Assembly (NCBI GenBank): GCA_964389365.1
Contig: CAYMDO010000053.1
Span: forward strand, 1-8,635
Length of the DNA stretch: 8,635 nt
Source of the DNA: UBA993 sp964389365
GTDB lineage: Bacteria > Bacillota > Dethiobacteria > DTU022
Reading direction: 5' to 3'
Part shown: in pieces, positions 1-5,793 of the stretch
Position numbering within the stretch: position 1 is the first letter of the stretch
Layout of the letters: each line of letters starts with the position of its first letter
Translations under genes and position numbers: made by a program
Notes under the pieces: generated by a model
What the model was told of the DNA's origin: nothing
The model's database searches: none
What the model saw: only the letters and a program-made list of their open reading frames with translations

Positions 1-50
1 CGGTTTTCAAAGAACGAAATGCTTAGTGGCTGAGAAATCAGCCTGAGCAG
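1..50 (-). promoter_or_regulatory. Probable rRNA operon leader with boxA-like motif, running off the left edge
   Basis: Read on the minus strand, this stretch starts with CTGCTCAGGC. It forms a perfect 6-bp hairpin (GGCTGA/TCAGCC, positions 28-33 and 38-43) and ends in GTTCTTTGAAAAC followed by CCG at the window edge. GTTCTTTGAAAAC is the boxA-type antitermination motif typically found just before 16S or 23S rRNA in Firmicutes. The right edge of the window carries a matching block with the same 45-nt spacing. I infer a 16S leader pointing left, because no 16S gene lies upstream on this strand. An end of some other repeated element is the alternative. Confidence 0.55.
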
Positions 51-105
51 ATACCTTTATTCAAAGATCAAATCGGTAAGGCTTTGCCGGAATATCTTTT
101 CATCG

Positions 106-243
106 ATGGCATTATCCATGGACCGTATCGAGATCAGGCAGCATGGCAGGGGTTTTCTGCTTGGGACTACCTACATCTCACCTGAAAACCGAGAAGAGTT
201 TAGCAGGGATCTTATAAGCAGGTGTAATAATCTACAGCAGTAG
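106..243 (+). CDS. Doubtful small hypothetical protein (45 aa)
   Basis: A 45-codon frame runs from ATG 106 (or ATG 118, giving 41 aa) to TAG 241-243. The predicted peptide is hydrophilic, with charged segments such as SPENREEF and SRDLISRC, and has no membrane segment or recognised motif. Neither start has a convincing ribosome binding site. The frame stays open upstream only to a TGA at 31-33, so it is not the tail of a long gene. It lies between the presumed rRNA leader and the tRNA-Pro promoter. It could be a degraded gene remnant or chance. A shorter minus-strand frame (119 down to 57) is equally unproven. The rest of positions 51-281 shows nothing else I can identify. Confidence 0.2.
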   Translation: MALSMDRIEIRQHGRGFLLGTTYISPENREEFSRDLISRCNNLQQ

Positions 244-281
244 TCGGACAGTCGGGCAGCTTCGGGTGTATGGCGTATAGG

Positions 282-310
282 TTGCTTATCGGACTGTGCT
301 GTGCTACAAT
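282..310 (+). promoter_or_regulatory. Promoter of tRNA-Pro
   Basis: A -35 box TTGCTT (282-287) is separated by exactly 17 nt from a -10 box TACAAT (305-310). The -10 is preceded by TG-C (302-304), which makes it an extended -10. The expected start of transcription is near 317, about 27 nt before the mature tRNA 5' end. The spacing and the position directly upstream of the tRNA make this a confident sigma-A-type promoter. Confidence 0.75.
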
Positions 311-343
311 AGCCCTGCTGAAAAAGAAAAGATATATTGCCGT

Positions 344-420
344 CGGGGCGTAGCGCAGTTTGGTAGCGCACTTGGTTTGGGACCAAGGGGCCGAAGGTTC
401 GAATCCTTTCGCCCCGACCA
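344..420 (+). tRNA. tRNA-Pro (anticodon UGG)
   Basis: This is a complete 77-nt proline tRNA with encoded CCA (418-420). The 7-bp acceptor stem is CGGGGCG (344-350) with CGCCCCG (410-416), and the discriminator is A417. The D-arm contains GCGC...GCGC. The anticodon stem is CTTGG (371-375) with CCAAG (383-387), closing the loop TTTGGGA, so the anticodon TGG is at 378-380. A 5-nt variable loop follows, then a T-arm of GAAGG, loop TTCGAAT and CCTTT. The C at position 1 is the usual bacterial tRNA-Pro feature. UGG reads CCA and, by wobble, other proline codons. The gene is monocistronic, with its own promoter and terminator. Confidence 0.97.
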
Positions 421-426
421 GCATTT

Positions 427-470
427 AAAGGGTTTTTGAGAAGCTAATAATCTCAAAACCCTTTTTCTTT
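427..470 (+). terminator. Rho-independent terminator of tRNA-Pro
   Basis: The arm AAAGGGTTTTTGAGA (427-441) pairs with TCTCAAAACCCTTT (451-464), with one bulged T and a 9-nt loop. It is followed by a T-rich run, TTTTTCTTT (462-470). It begins 7 nt after the CCA end of the tRNA. Confidence 0.88.
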
Positions 471-596
471 ATTGAAGCTGCAGTGCGGTTACAGTGATTA
501 TAATTTTAATCCGCAAGTGGTCTTCTCCCGCTTTTTAAGCATATGGTTAAGCAACTTTTCGCTGTTTTTCGTAATCTTCCAGGCTGATTTAAAGCT

Positions 597-623
597 AAGA
601 CAAAAGAAACGTCCCCCTGTCTT
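597..623 (-). repeat. REP-like 27-nt repeat, copy 1
   Basis: The element has 6-bp inverted termini, AAGACA (597-602) and TGTCTT (618-623), around a core that reads GGGGGACGTTTC on the minus strand. It matches 24 of 27 positions with the copy at 2833-2859, which lies in the opposite orientation. Similar GGGGACGTTTC-type palindromic repeats are scattered through many Clostridia genomes, where I recall them near REP-associated Y1 transposases; that link is from memory. No transposase gene is visible here. The surrounding spacer (471-654) has no convincing gene. Confidence 0.55.
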
Positions 624-654
624 TCCTGTTAGGGGTGCTGTGAAACCTTGAACC

Positions 655-683
655 TTGTAATATTTGTTTTCACGAAATATAAT
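655..683 (+). promoter_or_regulatory. Promoter of the MoxR-VWA operon
   Basis: A -35 box TTGTAA (655-660), a 17-nt spacer and a perfect -10 TATAAT (678-683) predict a transcript start near 690. This leaves a leader of about 29 nt before the TTG start at 719 and room for the GGAGG site at 706-710. It argues against translation from the GTG at 695. An imperfect inverted repeat, GTGAAAC (640-646) and GTTTTCAC (666-673), flanks the -35 box and could be an operator. Confidence 0.7.
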
Positions 684-718
684 CAATAACTAAAGTGAAT
701 ATTCCGGAGGCGACAGAT

Positions 719-1591
719 TTGAGCAATAAAATAAACATATCTTTTTGTGGGACAAGTGATTACATCGCTTCCCGGGAGCTTCAAAACAGTGTTAATGTAG
801 CGGTTGCGCTTGGCCGCCCCCTGCTGATAAAAGGTGAACCGGGTACAGGCAAAACTATGCTGGCCAGGAGTATTGCTGATGGGCTGGGAAAAGAGCTGCT
901 TATATGGAACATCAAGTCCACTACAAAGGCTAAAGACGGCCTCTATATTTATGATACTGTTCAAAGGCTTTACGACAGTCAGTTCGGAGATCATAACGTG
1001 GCCGATATTTCATATTACATCAAGATGGGCAGGATAGGTGAGGCTTTTAAATCCCCAGAGCAGGTTGTTTTATTGATTGATGAGATAGATAAAGCTGATC
1101 TGGAGTTTCCGAATGACCTACTGTGGGAGCTGGATATCATGAGCTTTTACATTCCAGAAACCAAAGAAACGGTGGAAGCACGGCATCGCCCGATAGTGGT
1201 TATAACCAGTAATGCAGAGAAAGAACTGCCTGACGCTTTTTTACGCCGCTGTATTTTTCATTATATAGCATTTCCGGACGCGGATATGATGAACCGGATC
1301 GTCAATGTTCATTACCCCGAGTTAAAACGCAAACTGCTTGATGAAGCCTTAGAAGCATTTTTTTGGCTTCGATCAGTTGGCGGGTTACTGAAAAAGCCTG
1401 GTACCAGCGAACTGCTGGACTGGGTGCAAGCATTGACTGTTGGCGGTATTTCACCGGAACAGGTCAGGGAAGAATTGCCTTTTCTCGGTGTATTGATTAA
1501 AAAAGATCAGGATTTCGAGACAATATTAAAGAGATTGCACCAGGAAGGGAAGGTGGTAAAACCGGTTGCCGGAATTCATAGCAGTTGGTGA
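719..1591 (+). CDS. MoxR-family AAA+ ATPase
   Basis: This is a 290-aa cytoplasmic AAA+ ATPase of the MoxR branch. MoxR proteins couple ATP hydrolysis to remodelling or activating protein complexes, usually with a VWA-domain partner. Visible motifs are Walker A GEPGTGKT (39-46), Walker B VVLLIDEIDKA (116-126), sensor-1 TSN (163-165) and the arginine-finger region FLRRC (174-178). A helical lid follows to the end. The start is set at TTG 719 because GGAGG lies 8 nt upstream (706-710). The in-frame GTG at 695 sits almost on the predicted transcript start. The gene ends 22 nt before the VWA gene and is clearly co-transcribed with it. Length and motifs are normal for the family and no damage is seen. 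The client is not identifiable from this window; CO-dehydrogenase CoxD-type maturation is one known role of related pairs. Confidence 0.93.
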   Translation: MSNKINISFCGTSDYIASRELQNSVNVAVALGRPLLIKGEPGTGKTMLARSIADGLGKELLIWNIKSTTKAKDGLYIYDTVQRLYDSQFGDHNVADISYYIKMGRIGEAFKSPEQVVLLIDEIDKADLEFPNDLLWELDIMSFYIPETKETVEARHRPIVVITSNAEKELPDAFLRRCIFHYIAFPDADMMNRIVNVHYPELKRKLLDEALEAFFWLRSVGGLLKKPGTSELLDWVQALTVGGISPEQVREELPFLGVLIKKDQDFETILKRLHQEGKVVKPVAGIHSSW

Positions 1592-1613
1592 TCCGCTGGG
1601 CTCAAAGAATACT

Positions 1614-2810
1614 ATGTTCGTAAACTTCTTTTACCAATTAAAAGCTTACCGCATACCGATCTCGATAACCGAGTGGATGCTGTTTGTGGAGGCGCTGTCA
1701 AAGGGCATGGCGCATTCAAGCCTGATTGGCTTTTATTATCTGGCCAGGGCTGTTTTGGTAAAAAGCGAAGCCTATTATGACCGTTTCGATCTGGCATTTT
1801 ACAGTTACTTTCGCGGGGTGGAGACCCCGATTGAATTGATGGAATCGGTTTTACAGTGGCTTGAAAATGCTCTTCCCGCTTTGAAACTGCCACTTGAAGA
1901 GCGCCACCTATTTGAGGAATGGGATATTGATGGATTGCGTCAACAGCTTGAAGATCGCCTGCGTGAACAAAAAGAAGAGCATCATGGCGGCAACAAGTGG
2001 ATTGGGACCGGGGGCACTTCTCCATTTGGTCATTCTGGCCAACACCCTGCCGGAGTTAGGATCGGCGGTGAGTCGCTGAACAGATCGGCCGTCCAGGTGG
2101 CAGCTCAACGAAACTTTAGGGGGTACCGGTCTGATGTAATTATCGGGGTCCGGCAATTTGAGATTGTCCTTCGCAAGCTGCGCCATTTAAGCAGCAAAGT
2201 GGAAGGGCCGCTTGATGAGCTGGATTTAGAAGAGACTATCAATAAAACGGGCGATAAAGGCGGGTTGCTTAGCTTAGTCTGGGCCAGAAGCCGGAAGAAT
2301 ACTGTAAAAGTTGCGCTGCTGATGGATTCAGGCGGCTCAATGGATCCTTACAGCAGGTTGTGCAGCCAACTTTTTACAGCCATGAACCGAACCGGTCATT
2401 TTAAGGAACTGCGTTTTTTCTATTTTCATAACTGTATATATCAGCACCTTTATAATGAACCGTCTTGTTATTTGAGAGATTCTGTCCGAACCGAAGATTT
2501 ATTGCGTATGCTTGGGCCGGAATGTAAAATTATACTGCTCGGAGATGCAAGTATGGCCCCCAGTGAATTAACCATGCCCGGGGGGGCAATAGATTACAGC
2601 TACCGCAATCAGGAATCAGGAACAACCTGGTTGCTGCGCCTAGCAAATCATTTTAGCCACACTGTATGGCTCAATCCTATTCCTGCCGTATTTTGGGAGC
2701 GGGGCCTGGGTAACTATACGATCCAGATAATCCGCGAAATCTTTCCGATGTATGAACTATCAATAGATGGCCTCGACTGTGCTATAAAAAAGCTAAAAGG
2801 GCCAAAATAA
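1614..2810 (+). CDS. VWA-domain (CoxE-like) protein, partner of the MoxR ATPase
   Basis: The product is a 398-aa soluble protein. Its helical N-terminal part (about 1-120) ends in a charged, coiled-coil-like stretch. A glycine-rich linker follows (about 131-152). The C-terminal von Willebrand factor A-type domain (about 230-390) carries a MIDAS-type metal site, LLMDSGGSMD, with D238, G240, G241 and S242, and a later acidic loop GDASM (D311). The DxGGS form replaces the classic DxSxS but, from memory, is usual in CoxE-like VWA proteins. ATG 1614 is chosen because the protein then starts MFVNFFYQLK, typical of this family. A TTG at 1566 in the same frame would overlap the ATPase gene and adds an unrelated-looking leader. 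No strong ribosome binding site is visible, so translation may be coupled to the ATPase gene. MoxR-VWA pairs act in enzyme maturation or complex assembly; the substrate here is unknown. Confidence 0.9.
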   Translation: MFVNFFYQLKAYRIPISITEWMLFVEALSKGMAHSSLIGFYYLARAVLVKSEAYYDRFDLAFYSYFRGVETPIELMESVLQWLENALPALKLPLEERHLFEEWDIDGLRQQLEDRLREQKEEHHGGNKWIGTGGTSPFGHSGQHPAGVRIGGESLNRSAVQVAAQRNFRGYRSDVIIGVRQFEIVLRKLRHLSSKVEGPLDELDLEETINKTGDKGGLLSLVWARSRKNTVKVALLMDSGGSMDPYSRLCSQLFTAMNRTGHFKELRFFYFHNCIYQHLYNEPSCYLRDSVRTEDLLRMLGPECKIILLGDASMAPSELTMPGGAIDYSYRNQESGTTWLLRLANHFSHTVWLNPIPAVFWERGLGNYTIQIIREIFPMYELSIDGLDCAIKKLKGPK

Positions 2811-2815
2811 ACAAA

Positions 2816-2835
2816 ACAGGGCAAGACAGGGCAAG
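2816..2835. repeat. Tandem decamer (2 copies)
   Basis: The 10-nt unit ACAGGGCAAG occurs twice head to tail (2816-2825, 2826-2835). It continues into ACATGGGG, the start of the REP-like repeat. It looks like local slippage at the edge of that repeat, in the intergenic space between two convergent genes. Confidence 0.6.
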
Positions 2836-2859
2836 ACATGGGGACGTTTCATCTGTCTT
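2833..2859 (+). repeat. REP-like 27-nt repeat, copy 2
   Basis: This is the second copy of the element at 597-623, in the opposite orientation, with AAGACA (2833-2838) and TGTCTT (2854-2859) as inverted ends. It differs from copy 1 at three positions. It lies between the convergent VWA and HMG-CoA lyase genes and could form a weak hairpin in RNA from either side. There is no T-run, so I do not call it a terminator. No other terminator is visible between 2811 and 2877. Confidence 0.55.
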
Positions 2860-2877
2860 TATCTCGCGCCTGTATTT

Positions 2878-3771
2878 TTAAAAGGTTTTTATCAGGTACC
2901 CGGGTAAAGTGCGGCCGAATAGCACTTCTATTTCGCGGGCCAGTACAACCAACTCGGGTACATTGATATTTGCTCTTAAGCCCATTTCCTGAAGCATAAA
3001 AACCAGGTCTTCGGTGCAGACATTGCCGGCAGCTCTTGGTGTAAAGGGGCAGCCCCCGATTCCGCCAACTGCCGAGTCAAACCTCACAATACCTGCTTCG
3101 CAGCCGGCAATGATATTAGCCAACCCCATGCCACTGGCATTGTGAAAATGCAAGCCAAATATTAGTTGCGGAAATTCTTTTTTCAGTATAGTTGCATAGT
3201 CATAAGTTTGCCGTGGGCTGGCCATCCCTATCGTGTCGGCAAGCACAAAATATGAGATCCCGCTGCCTGCCAATTTTTCGATTACACGGGCTGAATTTTC
3301 AACAGGAATCACACCTTCATAGGAGCATCCGAAAACAGTGCTCAGGCTGACGTTCAAAGCCCTACCTGTAGTGCTGGCCAAGACTGCCATTTCACCAATT
3401 TCGTTGATCGATTTGTCCAATTCCCGGCCAACGTTTTCTAAATTGTGCGTTTCACTTACCGATAACACAGCTTGAATTTCATCAACTTCAGTGGCCAGGG
3501 CCCGTTTTACGCCTTTCAGATTGGCGGCGAGGGCGGCAACAACTAGACCTTCCCTTTTAATCAGCCCATCGATGACCGCTTCTGCATCACGCATTTGCGG
3601 AACTTTTGCAGGCGAAACAAAAGCTGCTGCTTCAATCCGTTTAATGCCGGCGGCAGTAATTTTGTTTATGATTTCGATCTTTTTTTCTGTTGGAATCCAG
3701 GTTGTTTCCATTTGAAAACCATCACGGGCAGTAACGTCTGTTATCAATATTCTTTGGTTTATTGGTTTCAT
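2878..3771 (-). CDS. Hydroxymethylglutaryl-CoA lyase
   Basis: The product is a 297-aa DRE-TIM metallolyase of the HMG-CoA lyase family. The family cleaves HMG-CoA to acetyl-CoA and acetoacetate in the cytoplasm, using a divalent metal. Visible features are the ARDGFQ loop with R16 and D17 (catalytic Arg, metal Asp), E47 in IEAAAFVSP, metal-type histidines H208 and H210 in LHFHNASG, and the signature GGIGGCPFTPRAAGN with catalytic Cys C241 and metal-type Asn N250. The bacterial and human enzymes are close to 300 aa, so the length is complete. ATG 3771 has AGGA 9 nt upstream. It is the last gene of the minus-strand cluster, 36 nt after the crotonase gene. The PFTPRA segment differs from the usual PYAKGA, so a related 3-hydroxyacyl substrate is possible, but HMG-CoA is the best guess. 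Confidence 0.88.
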   Translation of the reverse strand: MKPINQRILITDVTARDGFQMETTWIPTEKKIEIINKITAAGIKRIEAAAFVSPAKVPQMRDAEAVIDGLIKREGLVVAALAANLKGVKRALATEVDEIQAVLSVSETHNLENVGRELDKSINEIGEMAVLASTTGRALNVSLSTVFGCSYEGVIPVENSARVIEKLAGSGISYFVLADTIGMASPRQTYDYATILKKEFPQLIFGLHFHNASGMGLANIIAGCEAGIVRFDSAVGGIGGCPFTPRAAGNVCTEDLVFMLQEMGLRANINVPELVVLAREIEVLFGRTLPGYLIKTF

Positions 3772-3782
3772 GGCGCTAAATC

Positions 3783-3794
3783 CTAATCGATTAG
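3783..3794. repeat. 12-bp palindrome in the crotonase/lyase spacer
   Basis: CTAATCGATTAG is a perfect palindrome. It is flanked by AAAT and ATTT, so a longer stem with one bulged C is possible. It sits in the 36-nt gap just upstream of the lyase ribosome binding site. It could be an RNA processing or attenuation hairpin, or chance in an AT-rich spacer. Confidence 0.3.
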
Positions 3795-3807
3795 ATTTGC
3801 CCTGTTG

Positions 3808-4590
3808 TTACTGACCGGTAAACAGGGGCTTCCTTTTTTCATTAAAGGCCTTCAGTCCTTCGTCCCGATCAGCCGACTTCAGACATACATTATAACATTC
3901 TGCTTCCAGGGTAAAGCCGGTGGAAAGGTCGACATTTAACCCTAAATTGATCGCTTTTTTTGCCTGCCAGACTGCCAGAGGTGCGTTCTTCATAATATCG
4001 GCTGCCAGCAGCTCCGCTTCTTCAAGCAGCTTTTCGGGAGCTGTAACTTTCCTCACAATCCCGTGTTTCTCCGCTTCTGAAGCGGTCAGCCGGTTACCGG
4101 TAAAAATCAGTTCCTTGGCGATCGCCGGAGAAATAAGGCGGGGCAGGTTCTGGGTACCGCCGCCTGCCGGTATAATTCCCAACCCTACCTCGGGGAGCGA
4201 AAACACGGCATTATCTGAAGCATAGATCAGGTCGCAGCCCAGGGCAAATTCAAAACCTCCCCCAAATGCGTAACCGTTCACAGCGGCGATCAGCGGCTTG
4301 GGAAAAGTGGAAACTGTTTTAAACGCCTGGATAAAAAGTTCCCTCTGCAACTGTATCTGATCCATGTTCATCTCTTTGCGTTCTTTTAGATCGGCTCCGG
4401 CACAAAAAGCCCTGTCCCCGCTTCCGGTTAAGATAACAGTCCATACTTCCCGATTGCTGGCCAGGTCAGAAAAAACTGCAATCAGCTCTTTTGCCATCAG
4501 GGTGCTCAGGGCATTCATGTTATCCGGGCGGTTTAAAAAAACGGTCGCCAGGTGTTCTTTACGATCAACAACCAGTGTATCAGTTTTCAC
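3808..4590 (-). CDS. Enoyl-CoA hydratase/isomerase (crotonase) family, possible methylglutaconyl-CoA hydratase
   Basis: The product is a 260-aa crotonase that adds water across a 2-enoyl-CoA double bond. The acyl-CoA binding and oxyanion-hole segment CAGADL spans C63 to L68. The second oxyanion segment, AFGGGFEFALGCD, contains E114, and LPEVGLGIIPAGGGTQ contains E134. Both glutamates match the two catalytic Glu positions of hydratases. The C-terminal helical region is complete. The start is GTG 4590 with AAGG about 7 nt upstream, placed in the 17-nt gap after the preceding HMGL-like gene, which supports co-transcription. Given the adjacent HMG-CoA lyase and methylcrotonyl-type carboxyltransferase, conversion of 3-methylglutaconyl-CoA to HMG-CoA is the most economical role. 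That is inferred from context, since crotonases are hard to assign by sequence alone. Confidence 0.88.
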   Translation of the reverse strand: MKTDTLVVDRKEHLATVFLNRPDNMNALSTLMAKELIAVFSDLASNREVWTVILTGSGDRAFCAGADLKERKEMNMDQIQLQRELFIQAFKTVSTFPKPLIAAVNGYAFGGGFEFALGCDLIYASDNAVFSLPEVGLGIIPAGGGTQNLPRLISPAIAKELIFTGNRLTASEAEKHGIVRKVTAPEKLLEEAELLAADIMKNAPLAVWQAKKAINLGLNVDLSTGFTLEAECYNVCLKSADRDEGLKAFNEKRKPLFTGQ

Positions 4591-4607
4591 TGTTCAACCT
4601 TCTTTGC

Positions 4608-5711
4608 TTATTTCTCAGGGAATTTCTGCCCTTCCTTTTCGACCAGGGAAGCCTTCTGCTCTTGCAAACCTTTGCGCCTGTACTTTTCATTGGGTTCTTT
4701 CGGTATTCTGCCGCTCAATGCCGTTTCTGAGCGGAGCCTTCGGCCGAGTGTTTTTTCCATGCTGCGCCCAATTCTCAGCAGCCGCTCCACATCAAGGCCG
4801 GTTTCGATCCCCATCTCGTCCATCATCACAACCATATCTTCAACGGAAACAAGGCCGACTATATTGGGATCCCCGTAGTAGTATTCCCCAATTCCAAGGA
4901 CCGGGGAATCACCAAAAAAGTTGGCAAGCTGCCCCCCGATACCGCCGACGGTTCCTTCTAAAATGTCAATACCGGCCTGCAGGGCTGCTATGACATTGGT
5001 CAGCCCCCAGCCGCGAGTGACATGAAAGTGGGCGAAATGCAGGTCGGTATTGAGCATGGCGTCTAAAATCATAGAAAAATACCGGTAAACCTGGTCAGGC
5101 GGAGCAGAGCCGTCATGGTCGGCATGCTCGATATCGTCGGCGCCGATGTCCAGGGAGTATTTTGTAAATTTTACCGCCTCGGACATCTCGGTTGGCCCGG
5201 TAATCGGGCTGCCACAAATGGTACTCATAGTGCCGCACATTTTCATCCCTGCGTCATGCGCTTTTTGAATGCATCTATCTGCTTCCTTCCAGTACCCGGG
5301 CAGGTTGATGCCCGAATTGGCATATTGATGTTCCTCGCAAGCGGAAACCATCATGAGAGTCCTGTCGGGGCCGTAACCTTCTTTTTTGGCTTCAATTGCC
5401 CGTTCAACGGACCTTTCCCGGATGGTAACCGCAGTAAGCTCGATATCGTCCCAGTTTACCCGGGCATCTTTCAGCTTGCGGCTGTTGCGGACCCGCTTCA
5501 GCAGCTCATCAGCGTCCTTAAACTGGGGCATTACGTTCGGGTTGCCGAAATTGGTAACCTCCACTCTTTTAAAACCGGATATGATTAATTCTTCCACATA
5601 GTAAACTTATGTATCGGTGGAAATGAATTTTTCCTCGTGCTGAAAGCCGTCTCGCACGGTGATATCTCCAATCCTAATCTTTCTAGGATGGTTCATTGAA
5701 AATTTGTCCAC
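4608..5711 (-). pseudogene. HMG-CoA-lyase-like (DRE-TIM) protein interrupted by an in-frame TAA
   Basis: Reading from GTG 5711, which has AAGGAGG (5720-5726) 8 nt upstream, gives a family-typical N-terminus with IRIGDITVRDGFQHEEKF and the catalytic R20/D21 pair. Codon 35 is TAA (5607-5609). The same frame then continues VYYVEELIISGFKRVEVTNFG to the real stop at 4608, for 367 positions in total. The family usually has Lys or Arg at this position, so AAA to TAA is the simplest explanation (mutation or sequencing error). A fragment starting at GTG 5597 (329 aa) would lack the R/D loop and has no ribosome binding site. Later features are the histidines H228 and H230 in AHFHVTRGWG. GGIGGQ replaces the lyase GGCP, so Gln stands at the catalytic Cys position (261). 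The expected metal Asn near NIVGLVSVED appears to be Leu. A charged tail follows residue 342. It belongs to the HMGL-like superfamily, but its reaction is unknown. Confidence 0.8.
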
Positions 5712-5719
5712 TAAATCGA

Positions 5720-5726
5720 CCTCCTT
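5720..5726 (-). promoter_or_regulatory. Ribosome binding site that fixes the HMGL-like gene start
   Basis: AAGGAGG on the minus strand lies 8 nt before GTG 5711. It is the strongest Shine-Dalgarno sequence in the cluster. It shows that the gene was built to start here, upstream of the TAA at 5607-5609, and not at GTG 5597. Confidence 0.8.
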
Positions 5727-5793
5727 GTTACAGGTTTTATTAATACAGTTTTGTAATGGCTCCCAAGTTTCCGGGCAAGTATAACCTCTTTTC

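Noticed and set aside
21..60. TPP riboswitch-like CTGAGA and CCTGA strings
   Set aside because: CTGAGA is simply part of the hairpin GGCTGA-GAAA-TCAGCC. The other helices and the required order of conserved segments are missing, and no thiamine gene follows.
498..686. 62-codon minus-strand frame in the spacer
   Set aside because: It crosses the REP-like repeat and the MoxR promoter, has no ribosome binding site and no recognisable protein pattern.
1612..2186. Minus-strand frames of 137 and 92 codons
   Set aside because: They lie fully inside the VWA-protein gene, antisense, with no family resemblance.
2811..2877. Bidirectional terminator between the convergent VWA and lyase genes
   Set aside because: The only hairpin is the weak 6-bp stem of the REP-like repeat with a 15-nt loop and no T-run on either strand.
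4364..4993. 209-codon plus-strand frame
   Set aside because: It is antisense to the crotonase and HMGL-like genes, which have clear family motifs. Its own composition is low-quality and it has no motif.
5607..5609. Recoding (selenocysteine or pyrrolysine) at the in-frame stop of the HMGL-like gene
   Set aside because: The codon is TAA, whereas selenocysteine uses TGA and pyrrolysine TAG. The position normally holds Lys or Arg, not a catalytic residue.
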